A stretch of 64,000 bases of DNA from positions 31,968,908 to 32,032,907 of the forward strand of contig CM063448.1 of assembly GCA_032191425.1 (NCBI GenBank), in the 5' to 3' direction. The position numbers and the translations under genes were made by a program. This document shows, in pieces, positions 1 through 10,678 of this stretch (its first letter is position 1; each line of letters opens with the position of its first letter). A model generated the notes under the pieces. That model did no database searches and had not been told where the DNA came from. It was given only the letters and a program-made list of their open reading frames with translations. This DNA comes from Lymantria dispar. Lineage: Eukaryota > Arthropoda > Insecta > Lepidoptera > Erebidae.

Positions 1-402
1 TTTTAAAGTCTGTTCTATGTGGTAGGTTTGTTGATGATACCTATAAACAGGGTATGATGTCTTTATTATGGTTCGGGGTATTCTATTTCCGATTGCCGCC
101 CCGGACCCCTAAAGAGCTAAGTCTACCACTGGATTCGTAATAGAATCTAGTGGTGGATTATTTACTGTCGTATAAATTATATGTATGAGAACTCCTTTGT
201 AAAGATATACTATTTATTTTTACATCGTTTAGTAAATTATGAAAGATATAAATTAGTATTTATTTAATTATAGTCTGGACAATAATTGTTTAAACAACCT
301 ACACGAGATATACATATTGTCTTATACATTAAATTTGATATAAAAGGTTTTTATCCCTTAAACATATGGGTGAAAGTAATATAATTACTTGTTAATATAA
401 TT

Positions 403-588
403 ATTAGTTGGGCTCGGGCCTCCTCCATTATGAGAAGGAAATTGACCTACTATACCACGCTGGTTAAATATATTATTATAGAGCTTTGTTTCGAGTTTTT
501 ATTCTATTATATGCCTTCGTCGTCTTTTACTACACCTACAGGCAAGAGAGAGTATTGAATTGTATTCTTACTCCGTCACCATATATTA
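403..588 (-). repeat. SINE-A copy (family description)
   Basis: Family read in its sense direction: starts GTGTGGTGACGGAGTAAGAA, then ACAATTCACCAC, TTGCCCGTGGGTGTCGTAAA, GACGACTAAGGGATATAATA, CAAGAGAAGGAAAACTCGAA, CCTATACCAACATGTCTGAC, GTGGTATAGTAGGTCAATTT, GGAGGAGGCTCGAGCCCAGC, AGTGGGACGTATATGAGCTG and a GATGATGAT tail. About 240 bp, no ORF. This copy lies upstream of the first V-ATPase exon in the window. Confidence 0.8.
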
Positions 589-681
589 ATCACCAAATAT
601 TTTTCAATACATTTTTATTATTTTTTCAAAAATAATACTTTTTTATAACCTGTAGTTAAGGCGAACATTTTTTATCCACAG

Positions 682-3600
682 CTTTATATACAATCATCAC
701 TTTCCCATTCCTCTTCGCTGTGATGTTCGGCGATTTGGGCCACGGTGCTATCATGGCTCTATTCGGAGGCTGGATGGTGTGCAAGGAAGTCTCACTCGCC
801 GCCAAGAAATCAAACAACGAAATCTGGAACATCTTCTTCGCCGGTCGCTACATTATTCTTCTCATGGGCTGTTTCTCTATGTATACTGGACTGGTGTACA
901 ACGATATATTCTCTAAATCTATGAACATATTTGGATCGTCATGGTTTAGCCCATATGATAATGCGACGCTTGAGAAATATGCTGCCCTTACACTGGACCC
1001 GAAGGATTCCTATGTCAACACGCCTTACTTCATTGGTATTGATCCGATTTGGCAGGTAAGCAAGAAACGACTACTTTTTAAAACCCTTTTGATTCTCTTC
1101 AATTCATTTATCTACTTATTACATAGTACAATAACCTCAATATAACGAATGCCTCGATTTAACGAAATTTTTTAAATCCATTGAAACTCGCCATAACAGT
1201 TAGTTTAAAATATATCTTTCCATTACCAATACTATTGTCTGAAACCTCTATATAGTGAAATTTCAATCCTGGCAAAATTTAAATAGAGGATATAATTACC
1301 ATCATTAACGATTAAAAACAATTGCACTGTACCCTTAGAATAATAACGTATAGAAGGATAGTGTCGATACTTCGAAAGTTCGAAATTTGAATCTAAAAAT
1401 ATTACATGCGCCCAGACGATTACACACGTACACACGCACACCACTACAGAAATTATGAAATCAAATATTGTTTTTATTAACATAAATCGTCGAAATACTT
1501 TTAAAAGTAATGTTAAAAACCTTTTTAAGTTTTTCAAATGTGTTACGACACCATTTGAATGCACAAACCGTCATAATTACCTATTTATGTTTTAAGAGTT
1601 GCGTACGTACGTGCAGTACAATGACTTGTACATTACGGAACGGTTCCGGCGTAAGCTCCATTAGGCTCCAATTGAAATGTTTCACTTTTTGTGCGCGAAC
1701 TTACCTTCTATACGTTATTATTCTAAGACTGTACCTATATTCAAAATACGCGCATTTTATTATACGCGTATACAGCAACTAAATAAATTGTATATTTTTA
1801 TATTTAGACTGCCGATAACAAGATCATCTTCTTGAACTCTTATAAAATGAAGCTCTCCATCATCTTCGGTGTGTTGCACATGATCTTCGGTGTATGCATG
1901 AGCGTCGTCAACTACAAGTAAGTTGCCATTATATATAAATCCTCTGCATGTATATGACTGAACTCCTCTTAAACGGCTAGACCGATTTTGATGAAATATT
2001 TTGAGTATGTTCAGTTGAATTTCGCGAGTTGACCATGATAGTTTGAAATTTTAGACTAAGTGGCATCATCCTTTATTCGCTTGGAGAAATTACCTTTCTG
2101 TCTATTAAGCGTAACAATTAAGGCATTATTTCCCCTTAGGGAGGTCAAGTAATGAATTTTGATAGATCTAATGTATAGAATATAAAGCTCTTAGTCGGCT
2201 TTTACCACACCCTTGAATAATGTTAACTTTGGTATTACTCATGACTTTACACATATCTTAGGTATGAAAGAAACAAATGTTATCATAATTTTTTTATGAA
2301 AAAACATCCTGACCTAAGGAAACAATCCTTGCATTGCGGAGGACTTTTACAAACATATAATTAACGGACACAAATTACGTCCAGACAGAACAAACAATTT
2401 GTGGATCACATAAAGTTAGCTCTGCGTGAGATTCGAACCCACAACACGACACTGGCTCGCTAGGTCGATATCCTAACCACTACGCCATTTGTGCAGTCAA
2501 TGTTTTCTTTCTATTAATTGAATTGTTTTTTTCCCTGTTAGCTTCTTCCGTCGCCGTTACTCAATCTTCCTGGAGTTCTTGCCACAAGTAATCTTCCTCT
2601 GCCTGCTGTTCTTGTACATGGTGTTCATGATGTTCTACAAGTGGCTTGCATACAGCACATTCTCTACTGGTAAGTAAATATTACGACAATAAATATATAA
2701 TCTATATCTATATATATAAAAGAAAGTCGTGTTAGTTACACTATTTATAACTCGAGAACGGCTGTACCGTATTACCTGAAAATTGGCGGGGAGGTAGCTT
2801 AGAACCAGGAGACGGACATAGGATACTTTTTATCCCGTTCGACCGGGTTCCCGTGGGACTTGACATAAAACGTCAAAGAGAATACAAGTCACTATAAAAC
2901 GTGGTATAATAAAAACGCATCTGTCATGTAATAACAAAACGCAAATGACAGCTATAGACGGACTATATTTTCGAAAATTTAGTAAATATATTTACGAAAA
3001 AGCTATGGCAGTACGAAGTTCGCCGGGTCGGCTAGTTTTAAATAAAATGTTTTAAAAAATTCATCTCGGTTCATACACATCTCACTATTGGGCTCGAGCC
3101 TCCTTCACAATAGGAACGAAATTGACCTAATATGCCGCGCTGGTCTCTGGGTCTATGGTTTCAATTCGAATTTTCTTTCACTTGTATAGATATTATAAGC
3201 ATATTTAATTCCTGTCTCTTTTACGACACTCGGCCAAGAATGGTGAATTGTATTCTTACCACGCGAAAAAATATTAAATCTTTAATATCGTACGGTGACG
3301 GAGGCAAGGATCGCCACTTTCTATCTTACCTGTGGGTATCGTAAAAGACGACTAAGGGATGCAATTTGCATATAACGTCTACTTAAGGGGGTAGGTAATT
3401 CGAAATGAAACCCTATACCAAAATGTTTGACCAACATTGTATAGTATTCTTATTGTACAGAGGCTGCTGACTGGCGATTGTTGGGCTCCCTGTGGAACGT
3501 ATATGGGCTGATGATTGATGGCGATTGAATTCTATGTCGAAACTGTCGACATGACTGCCGACTCTAGATAATATATGCGTATTTAATCCTATAGTCGTCT

Positions 3601-6600
3601 TTTACGACACCCACGGGCAAAAAGGGGGTGACGAGTTGTATTCCTACTCCGTCACCCCACAAAGTGTTTACTCCTACCATTATTAGTCACCCAAAAATGT
3701 TGCGGATCAGAATTTCAAAGTCATAAAATGATTCACTTAAAAATTATTTATTATTTCAGAGGAGGCGTATAGACAAGGTTGTGCTCCATCCGTACTTATC
3801 CTGTTCATCAACATGATGCTGTTCTCTAGTACTGCACCGGAGGATGGCTGTAGTGAATTCATGTTCGAGGGTCAGGGTGAGATCCAGAGGATCTTTGTAC
3901 TCATCGGTCTGTGCTGTATACCAGTTATGTTGTTGGGCAAACCTATGTACTTGCTGTTCGCTAGCAAGAAGAAGAAGAACGCAAAGGTAATTTATACCCC
4001 TATTCAGGGGCTGCCATTATTTGGGGTGTCGTGGATTGAATGTTATCATACGATCTCTCCGGCACCCTGTTAAAAACGCTGTAGTTTTAGTGGGTATTCC
4101 GAACACCCGGTGGCCGGCCAGTCCGACTCACTCTGCCGTCTAACAGCGGGGGGACAGTGCGTAAACGTATTTCCACAGCTTAGAACAAAAAAAAATGCCC
4201 TGTCATTATCATCCTCCTACACTTATCCTAATTACTTGGGGTCGACACAATATATAATGTGGCGATTATACTTTTACATTTTCGTTTAGTACAATTCAAG
4301 ATAAGAATTACGAGTGCTCAATTAAAATAATAATATGGTATATGTAAATAACCATGTGTTGACGGAGTAAGAATACGATTCACCAGCCCTCTATCTTGCC
4401 CGTGAATGTTGTAAAAGACAACCAAGGGATATAAAATGGTAAGATCTATGCAAGACAAGCAAAAAAATCATATGCCAACATCTGTGACCAGCGTGGTATA
4501 GTAGGTCAAATTGCCATCCACAATTGAGCAGATCCGAGCCCAACTATGGGATATATGGGTTGAGATAATATAATTCTTTTTACAGCCGGAACAATCAAAT
4601 GGCAGCGTAAACGCGGGCATAGAAATGCAAGAACAGACTGACATCACCGAGGCTGAGGCTACACCCAAGCCGGCAGCTAAAGAGACTCACAGCCACGACG
4701 ATGAACCGTTCAGTGAAATCATGATACATCAGGCTATACACACCATCGAATACGTGCTTAGTACTATCTCGCACACAGCGTCCTATTTACGTTTGTGGGC
4801 CTTGTCGCTTGCCCATGCAGGTAAGCAGCAGAAAAATTCCTTCTAAACCGCTGGAACAATTTTAATGTATTTTTTTAAAGTAAAACTTCTGATGTCTATG
4901 TGGAGACGGAATAAGAATACAATTTACCACTCCCTATCTTGCCCGTGGATGTCGCAAAAGACGACTAAGGGATACAGTATCCATATAACATTTATGCAAG
5001 AGAAGGAAACCACGAAACAAAACCCTATACCAATCTATATTTTTTTTTTTGACCAGCATGGTAAGGTCAATTTCCCTCCGTTTGTGGAGGAGGCTCGAGC
5101 CCAGCAGTGGGACATATATGAGCCATGATGATGATGAAAACTGATGTTTACGTATTATACATTGTAAATAAAACTGGTTTACGGATTCTAACTTTTAGTA
5201 AGATAAAGTAAACCGCTTTTAAAAAATCAATAATAATTTATCATCATGCTCACCGGGTTTTCTTGCCAGTTCTTTTTCAGTGAGGCCGCGTTCCGATCAG
5301 GTGGGAGTATATTAGATTTGTTAGGTTTAAATTAATAAACTGTCACAATAATCACCACAAATTAAATGTTTTATAATTACTAACCAAATACGATATAATA
5401 TTTTCATATAAAATCATTTTCTTCTTGTACTGGCAATAAATTTCTATCAAAATTCAAAATCACTCGTTGAAGGTGAGATATCCTAGTCCGTGACCATGAA
5501 CGCTCTAAAGTGTTCGAAACATCGGGCAATCAAAAGTCAAATACAGGCACGATAGAATTCGTAGATTTATTTACAATTAAAATTTTATACACGTTTGACT
5601 TGTGGAGTAAGTTAACGTGTTACGAAAAGTGTGATCGGGCGACGCGAAGGGAAGTTTAGAGTGCGATATATAAGTTAGTGAAGATAGAAAAAGAGACCTT
5701 CCGATTACTGTAGGGGCAAGAGAGGGAGAGGTGCGAACACCTTTTCTTTCTATTATAGCCAGTTACCAGGTATATCTAGAACACAGTGCAGGCCTATTGT
5801 CTGTATGACACTAGGAACAAGAGGGAACAGTGCGAATAATATACCTACATACATAAGGACGGAGCTAAAGAAATTTTACTTTAATCGTGTGGTCTAAAAC
5901 ACACTTGTTTTTTATGTTTAGTTGAATTCAAAAATAGTTTAGTTTAACAATTAGACCCGATGGACTCTGGGTTAAACTTCAATATAGAAAATATATTTTG
6001 TGGCTAATCCAGGATTCGAACCTAGAATAACATCATGAAAATGTTATACTTAATTATTCATGTTCCTTATGTAATATAATAATTATAAAAAAAATTATTT
6101 TATTATTAACAATAAAATAATACTTTTATAGAATTATCGGAGGTATTGTGGAACATGGTGCTGACATTCGGTCTGAAAGACCACAATTACATTGGCGCGA
6201 TCAAATTGTACGTGGCGTTCTGCTTCTGGGCGCTGTTTACTCTCGCCATCCTTGTCATGATGGAGGGCCTCTCAGCCTTCTTGCATACACTACGTTTGCA
6301 CTGGTACGTATAAACATATCTTCAACGCTCAATTGACGTATAACCGTAAGGCCATTGGGCTACATGGGTTCTATCTCACCCATACGTACTGTTATACGCA
6401 CATCAAACTGGGTTTTTTAAAAAAACTTATACAGCCTGAAAGTACAATTCACCACCCCCTTTTCTTGCCCGTGGATATCGTAAAAGACGATTAAGGGATA
6501 TAACATTCATATAACGACTATGCAAGAGAAGGAGAACTTGAAATATACTAAACCAACCTGTCTGACGAGCGTGGTATAGTAGGTCATTATCCATTCTATT

Positions 6601-7068
6601 ACGGAGTAGGCTCGAGCCCAGCAGTAGGACGTATCTCAGCCGAAATGATGATGATATAAATACTACTAATAAAAGGCAAAATTTGATTGAAGTTTCTTAC
6701 TCAACCACAAAAGTGAGCCAATTTTAAAGAAATATGACATATAGAATAAAGCCTGGAATAGCATACAGCCATTATGTATGTATACTGGAATAACAGACCA
6801 GGCTTTTATACCCCAAAAAATGTATAGCTCCCATGGAATGTATTTATTTGCAAAATCTATAAATTAAGACGAGCGAAAATACGGTCGAAGCGCGTCTTTG
6901 TAACAGAAATATAACTTAAAGCTTAGGCATATCTTGTTTGCAATTCTAACATCGCATTTTCTCATCAGGGTGGAGTTCATGAGCAAGTTCTACACCGGTC
7001 TAGGTTACATCTTTCAGCCCTTCTGCTTCAAGACAATCCTCGAACAAGAGGAAAACAAAGACGACTAA
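682..7068 (+). CDS. Vha100: V-type proton ATPase 116-kDa subunit a, C-terminal half (partial, 7 exons)
   Basis: Subunit a of the membrane Vo sector of the V-ATPase; it forms the proton half-channels beside the c-ring. Exons with GT..AG borders: 682-1055, 1808-1917, 2542-2669, 3760-3986, 4586-4820, 6132-6303, 6969-7068; all phases join to give about 447 codons ending in TAA. The family is about 830-850 residues, so the cytosolic N-terminal half lies upstream of the window. Visible family blocks: YTIITFPFLFAVMFGD, GRYIILLMG, FSMYTGL, GIDPIW, HQAIHTIEY, ASYLRLWALSLAHA and MMEGLSAFLHTLRLHWVEF. The Arg in YLRLWAL corresponds to the essential proton-transfer arginine of yeast Vph1 (R735). Several hydrophobic membrane segments are evident. 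The exon 5/6 junction codes Glu in AHAELSEVLW, where fly and human have Gln. Introns are loaded with SINE-A copies. The paralogue (Vha100-1, -2 and so on) cannot be told from this half. Identity is very sure; exon borders are inferred by eye. Confidence 0.95.
1125..1330. repeat. Degenerate pogo-like fragment
   Basis: 'AACCTCAATATAACGAA', 'CTCGATTTAACGAAA' and 'CCTCTATATAGTG' resemble the subterminal words of the pogo/Tigger element at 21259-21786. Clean ends are not visible. Confidence 0.35.
1334..1727 (+). mobile_element. 394-bp TIR element 'M', copy 1
   Basis: Non-autonomous DNA transposon. The termini are 24-bp inverted repeats starting CTTAGAATAATAACGTATAG. It is flanked by perfect 8-bp duplications ACTGTACC (1326-1333 and 1728-1735). 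It lies in intron 1 (window numbering) of the V-ATPase gene. The 8-bp duplication suggests the hAT or P superfamily; the terminal bases do not decide between them. Confidence 0.9.
2312..2497 (-). repeat. SINE-C copy
   Basis: AAGGAAACAATCCTTGCATTG to CACTACGCCATTTGTGCAG; V-ATPase intron. Confidence 0.75.
2701..3035 (+). mobile_element. Helitron-like element H2
   Basis: 5' TCTATATATATAAAAGAAAG, TCGTGTTAGTTACAC, GGGGAGGTAGCTTAGAACCA, 3' GAAGTTCGCCGGGTCGGC, TAG. A second CTAG-ended family; V-ATPase intron. Confidence 0.55.
3087..3268 (-). repeat. SINE-A copy
   Basis: From TTGGGCTCGAGCCTCCTTC to GGTGAATTGTATTCTTACC; V-ATPase intron. Confidence 0.7.
3291..3455 (+). repeat. SINE-A copy, 3' end lost
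   Basis: Starts GGTGACGGAGGCAAGG; CGTAAAAGACGACTAAGGGAT is intact; stops near the TATAG of the mid-block. Faces the preceding copy. Confidence 0.65.
3475..3660 (-). repeat. SINE-A copy, degraded 3' half
   Basis: TCGTCTTTTACGACACCCAC and CTCCGTCACCCCAC mark the head. Confidence 0.65.
4072..4205 (+). repeat. GC-rich unclassified A-tailed segment
   Basis: GGTATTCCGAACACCCGGTGG to CCACAGCTTAGAACAAAAAA. Single copy here, but its base composition and A-run suggest a SINE. Confidence 0.4.
4208..4265 (-). repeat. Repeat E fragment
   Basis: ATCCTAATTACTTGGGGTCG. Confidence 0.45.
4354..4568 (+). repeat. SINE-A copy
   Basis: Nearly full length; it ends about 20 nt before the exon at 4586, so it supplies intron sequence close to the splice acceptor. 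Confidence 0.75.
4895..5136 (+). repeat. SINE-A copy, full length
   Basis: Head GTGGAGACGGAATAAGAATA to tail ATGATGATGATG; repeat D sequence follows directly. Confidence 0.8.
5137..5215 (+). repeat. Repeat D fragment
   Basis: CTGATGTTTACGTATTATAC, directly after SINE-A. Confidence 0.5.
5216..6131 (+). other. V-ATPase intron, remainder
   Basis: Apart from the repeat D piece at 5465, it holds purine-rich sequence (5640-5860) with no ORF or repeat match. AT-rich up to the acceptor at 6131. Confidence 0.6.
5465..5577 (-). repeat. Repeat D fragment
   Basis: GTCCGTGACCATGAACGC, AGTGTTCGAAACATCGGGC. Confidence 0.55.
6430..6655 (+). repeat. SINE-A copy
   Basis: Head slightly truncated; ends ATGATGATG. 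V-ATPase last intron. Confidence 0.75.
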
Positions 7069-7163
7069 GCGGTCAGTCGCGTCATACATTAAACCTACAA
7101 TGTAGATTAGATTATTTGACAGTTTAAATTTCAACAAGATGGTCACAAAATTAAGTGAATTGA

Positions 7164-7169
7164 AATAAA
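7164..7169 (+). terminator. Polyadenylation signal of the V-ATPase a gene
   Basis: AATAAA lies 95 nt after the stop codon, in an AT-rich stretch with T-rich sequence just downstream. This suits a short 3' UTR. Confidence 0.6.
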
Positions 7170-7454
7170 ATATATTTATGCATGTTTTATAGTTGTTTTA
7201 TTTGATAATATTTACATTAATTGATATCATGGCGATGTAAATCTACCAACACTTAAAAAATTTTAAATTATATTTGTATAACAGAATATCCGTGTGATAT
7301 GGAGGGTAGAGATAAGGGGAACAATCTTGTATGATGGGACAAATAGTGGGAGCACATTATCCTAATAACTATAGTAACCACTTTTTATGGACATCAGCAA
7401 GCCAAGACAAATATTTTGAAGAGTCAATAGATCAATTTCATGAAGTAGGACCAC

Positions 7455-7696
7455 ATTTTTGACAGTCTTCTTTCTACAGCCGCGGGCCGGTCCGTCCGGG
7501 TTAGTACCACACTTTCGCAGAAAATCGACGTCTGAATAGTAGCACTTTGTTCGGTATGCGCGAAAGCTAGACGCCCAATTTTCTGAAGGCGTTTACATGT
7601 GGTGGGTTTTGGTGATGACTAACATCACCAAACCGCATTGCACGCATTCATATTTCCTCTGCGATGGTCTACGAGTGGCAGCCACACTTACTATCA
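7455..7696 (+). repeat. Repeat G copy
   Basis: CTACAGCCGCGGGCCGG, GCAGAAAATCGACGTCTGA, TTGCACGCATTCATATT; it abuts foldback F. Confidence 0.6.
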
Positions 7697-8115
7697 GTGT
7701 GCCTACTCTTGAATCTCGATTCCAATCCTAAATTCAATCGCAGCTCGAATTTGAGCAAATTTGGTACTCTTGAAAGCGACACTAGCGCACGATTGGAATC
7801 AAATTCGGTAGAATATTTTTGAACTAAATGAATTCGACTCTCGTCGATTAAATCAAATATTTGCTACTCCTGACGCGATTTTGACGTAGTTTAAAATCGT
7901 TAATATTGCACAATTGCAAGAAAGCGTCTTTGTAGTGATTGAGTTCGATAACGTTATTAATTTAAAATAAGAAAATACAACACATTTGGTGAAAATAACA
8001 ACGCCAAACGCGAAGAATTCATTCTCGATTTTGTTCAAGAGTACCAAATATAAGTTTGGTGAGATTGGAATTGAATTGGATTCGAAATTAGAATGGATTT
8101 CCAGAGTAGGCACAC
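7697..8115. mobile_element. Foldback element F, copy 1
   Basis: Ends GTGTGCCTACTCT and AGAGTAGGCACAC are exact inverted repeats. The arms continue with inverted matches (AAATTTGGTACTCTTGAA against TTCAAGAGTACCAAAT). About 419 bp, in the spacer between the convergent genes, next to the mariner. Confidence 0.65.
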
Positions 8116-8199
8116 AGGTGTGCTGTTTTGTTCGTTTGTCAACAATAGTAAAAAAAAAACACTCCAGCGGTAAACAGCAACTTATAACTCCAACATCTA

Positions 8200-9493
8200 C
8201 GAGGGGTGATCCAAAAGTAATGATAATCAATAATAAACACAATGAATAAAATAAAAAAATATATTTATTTCTCAACATAGTCTCCTAGCAAGTCTATACA
8301 TTTAGTCCATCTCTTTTCTAAACCTAAAATTCCCTTACAAAAAAAATCTTTATCTTGACTCTCAAAAAAGTCCTCAACCGCGGCCATCACGTCGCTATCA
8401 TCATCAAATTTCTTGCCTCGGAGGTGTTCCTTGAGTCGTGGAAAGAGATAGAAGTCACTGGGGGCTAGATCTGGTGAATAGGGGGGGTGTTCCACCAACT
8501 CAAAGCCCGCTTCCTGAATGCCAGCCATGGCAATTGCAGCTTTGTGAACAGGTGCGTTGTCTTGATGGAACAACACTCCAGCCCGCAGTTTGCCTCGCCT
8601 TTTCTCCTTAATAGCCTCCCGCAATCTTCTTATTTGTTCTGCATAGTAGGAGCCTGTAATAGTGGCCCCCTTTTCCAAGTAGTCCACCATGATTATTCCT
8701 TCAGCGTCCCAAAAAACAGACGCCATAACCTTCCCTGCTGAGCTTGACACTTTGAATTTCTTCGGCGTCGGTTCATCGGATCGTTTCCATGTCATCGATT
8801 GTTGTTTTGTTTCAGGATCAAAATGGTGGATCCAGGTCTCGTCCATGGTCACAAAACGTGACAAAAAATTGTCCTTGTCTGCCTGGAACTTTTCGAGATT
8901 TGCTCTTGACATGTCGACTCGTTTCTTCTTTTGCTCGTCGTTTAACATTTTCGGTACCCAACGCGCGGAGACCTTTCTCATATGCAATTCGTTCGCAAGG
9001 ATTCTTTGAATGCTGCCATATGAGATCCCTGTGACCTCAGCTACATGCCTGATAGTCACTCTTCGATCTTCCAATACAACTTCTTCAACTTTTTTCACAT
9101 TTTCTTCAGTGAGGGACGTCGATGGGCGTCCTTCGCGGTGTTCGTCTTCCGTCGATGTTCTTCCCAGCTTAAACTCCTTAGCCCAGCGTGCAACTGTGGA
9201 ATATGGAGGAGAAGAGTCCCCTAATGTTTCCACCAAGTCGCTGTGTATGTCTTTGGTAGACATTTTTTTCAAGCAGAGGTATTTAATGACAGCTCTGATT
9301 TCGTGTTTTTCCATTTTGATGTTCACTCCTTGACAGTCCGTATTCAAATGAATGTAGCTCCCGGGAATTGTGGCCTATTTATATGATTTTTTTTTCCTGG
9401 ACTAGTGGGTAACTGAGCAAGTGACTGAAATTTTTTTGTATTTTTGTGTGCACTAGAAATAACTGATTATCATTACTTTTGGATCACCCCTCG
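8200..9493 (-). mobile_element. Intact mariner transposon
   Basis: The element is 1294 bp. Its 30-bp inverted repeats are perfect (8200-8229 and 9464-9493, beginning CGAGGGGTGATCC) and it is flanked by TA duplications at 8198-8199 and 9494-9495. It carries one full-length transposase ORF. Perfect termini and an open frame point to a recent arrival in the spacer between the two convergent genes. Confidence 0.95.
8265..9347 (-). CDS. Mariner transposase (D,D34D)
   Basis: Cut-and-paste transposase that inserts into TA. The 360-codon frame is uninterrupted; the family is usually 340-350 residues, so the second Met (MEKHEIRAV, start at 9314, 349 residues) is the more likely start. The N-terminal half holds two helix-turn-helix-like DNA-binding regions, including the STVARWAKEFKLGR block. 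The mariner signature is seen as WVPKMLNDEQ. The catalytic triad is visible: first Asp in VTMDETWIHHFDPE, second in FHQDNAPVH, third in SPDLAPSDFYLFP, with 34 residues between the second and third. No stop, frameshift or missing catalytic residue was seen, so the enzyme may be functional. The terminal repeats lie 65 bp from the stop and 117 bp from the annotated Met. Confidence 0.95.
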   Translation of the reverse strand: MNTDCQGVNIKMEKHEIRAVIKYLCLKKMSTKDIHSDLVETLGDSSPPYSTVARWAKEFKLGRTSTEDEHREGRPSTSLTEENVKKVEEVVLEDRRVTIRHVAEVTGISYGSIQRILANELHMRKVSARWVPKMLNDEQKKKRVDMSRANLEKFQADKDNFLSRFVTMDETWIHHFDPETKQQSMTWKRSDEPTPKKFKVSSSAGKVMASVFWDAEGIIMVDYLEKGATITGSYYAEQIRRLREAIKEKRRGKLRAGVLFHQDNAPVHKAAIAMAGIQEAGFELVEHPPYSPDLAPSDFYLFPRLKEHLRGKKFDDDSDVMAAVEDFFESQDKDFFCKGILGLEKRWTKCIDLLGDYVEK

Positions 9494-9495
9494 TA

Positions 9496-10050
9496 CCATA
9501 GTAACGTTAGTGTAGAAAAAAAGGTACAGGGGGCGACATTCAGCCACGCGTGTTTAACTGGGTTAACCACGTCCAAAGACTGAATCCTCAAATAATGTGA
9601 ATCGGCAAATAATCTAGAACAGGACGACCTGGCGTCTAAAAACAAGTACTTCTTATTCCAAATACTTCCCAGTATTCAAGGCTAGGAAGAATAGCGCCAG
9701 CTAGTAATTGATAATGAATGTTATTGAACTGAACCGTGGCGATATTAAAGCCAACGAAAGTACGTTAGCTGGGCTTTTATACATGGAGAAGGCTCTCCTT
9801 ATCTCTACATCCCATAGTGTTTGGTGAAGGAATAACAGTACAAAGGCCATCAACTCTTTCTTTCCGTAAAAGTATCACAAAGTTATTTAAAAGATAGAAG
9901 CAGAGAGAAGAAAAACTGAAAATAAATTCCTATTCTAAACTATTTTCCCAACGTGCAGTAGGCCAATTACCCTTATCTGGAGGGGGACCACGAAGAATGC
10001 CCAATCGAGAAGATGAATTGAGAAAAAAATGAGTGACGAATACAATCTGC
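9496..10050. other. Convergent-gene spacer, unassigned
   Basis: No ORF, repeat or RNA recognised between the mariner and the SINE-A at 10054. Confidence 0.5.
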
Positions 10051-10053
10051 TGA

Positions 10054-10255
10054 GGAAGTAAGAATACAATTTACCACCTGGGAGCGGTGGTCTTCCCTTG
10101 GGTGTCATATGTATATCGTCTATGAAAAATAAAGAAATCTGGAAATAAAACACTATACCAATCTGTCTGACCGGCATGGTACATTGGCCAATTTCCTTCC
10201 TTGTAGAGGTGGATAAAGTCCAGCAAGGGGACGTACGAGTTCTAATAATGAAAAA
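10054..10255 (+). repeat. SINE-A copy, diverged
   Basis: AGTAAGAATACAATTTACCAC and CCAATCTGTCTGACCGGCATGG are recognisable. Confidence 0.6.
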
Positions 10256-10376
10256 ATACAGTTTTTTCTATGCAAAATTGAATGATGAATAATTATTTCC
10301 TTGTAATACAAAAGCTTTACTTCTATAGTATGTTTTTAAAAGACGTTTGTCTAGTTTTTTTTATTTTCACGTATCA

Positions 10377-10563
10377 AGTGAAGTGACACTGGGCAGGACA
10401 TATCGCTCGACGAACCGACAACCGCGGCCCTACTAGGTGGACCGATGACCTGGTGAAAGTTGCTGGGCGTCGTTGGATGCGGGCGGCACAGAATCGCACT
10501 TTGTGGCGAAACATGAGGGAGACTTCCGTCCAGCAGTGGATGGCGATAGGCTAATGACGATAA
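10377..10563 (+). pseudogene. RTE-type LINE fragment, reverse transcriptase C-terminus
   Basis: An open frame reads HWAGHIARRTDNR, then PTRWTDDLVKVAGRRWMRA, and ends VQQWMAIG-stop, the typical C-terminus of insect 'endonuclease-reverse transcriptase' (RTE-like) LINEs. About 30 codons are missing between TDNR and PTRW. It lies 116 bp beyond the TTC21B stop. Confidence 0.8.
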
Positions 10564-10678
10564 TGTATCAAGTGCAAATCTACTATATTGCCCGTAATTG
10601 AGATTTTTTAGAATAAAAATCATTTACTTGTACCAAAATTCGACAATATTTGGTTGGCCACTGGACCCACTAGGTCCT

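Noticed and set aside
7853..8278. 141-codon frame (-) and 87-codon frame (+) next to the mariner
   Set aside because: They fall in foldback element F and recur at the other end of the window as repeat, not as a gene.
8487..9333. Several plus-strand frames of 80-107 codons
   Set aside because: Antisense shadows of the mariner transposase.
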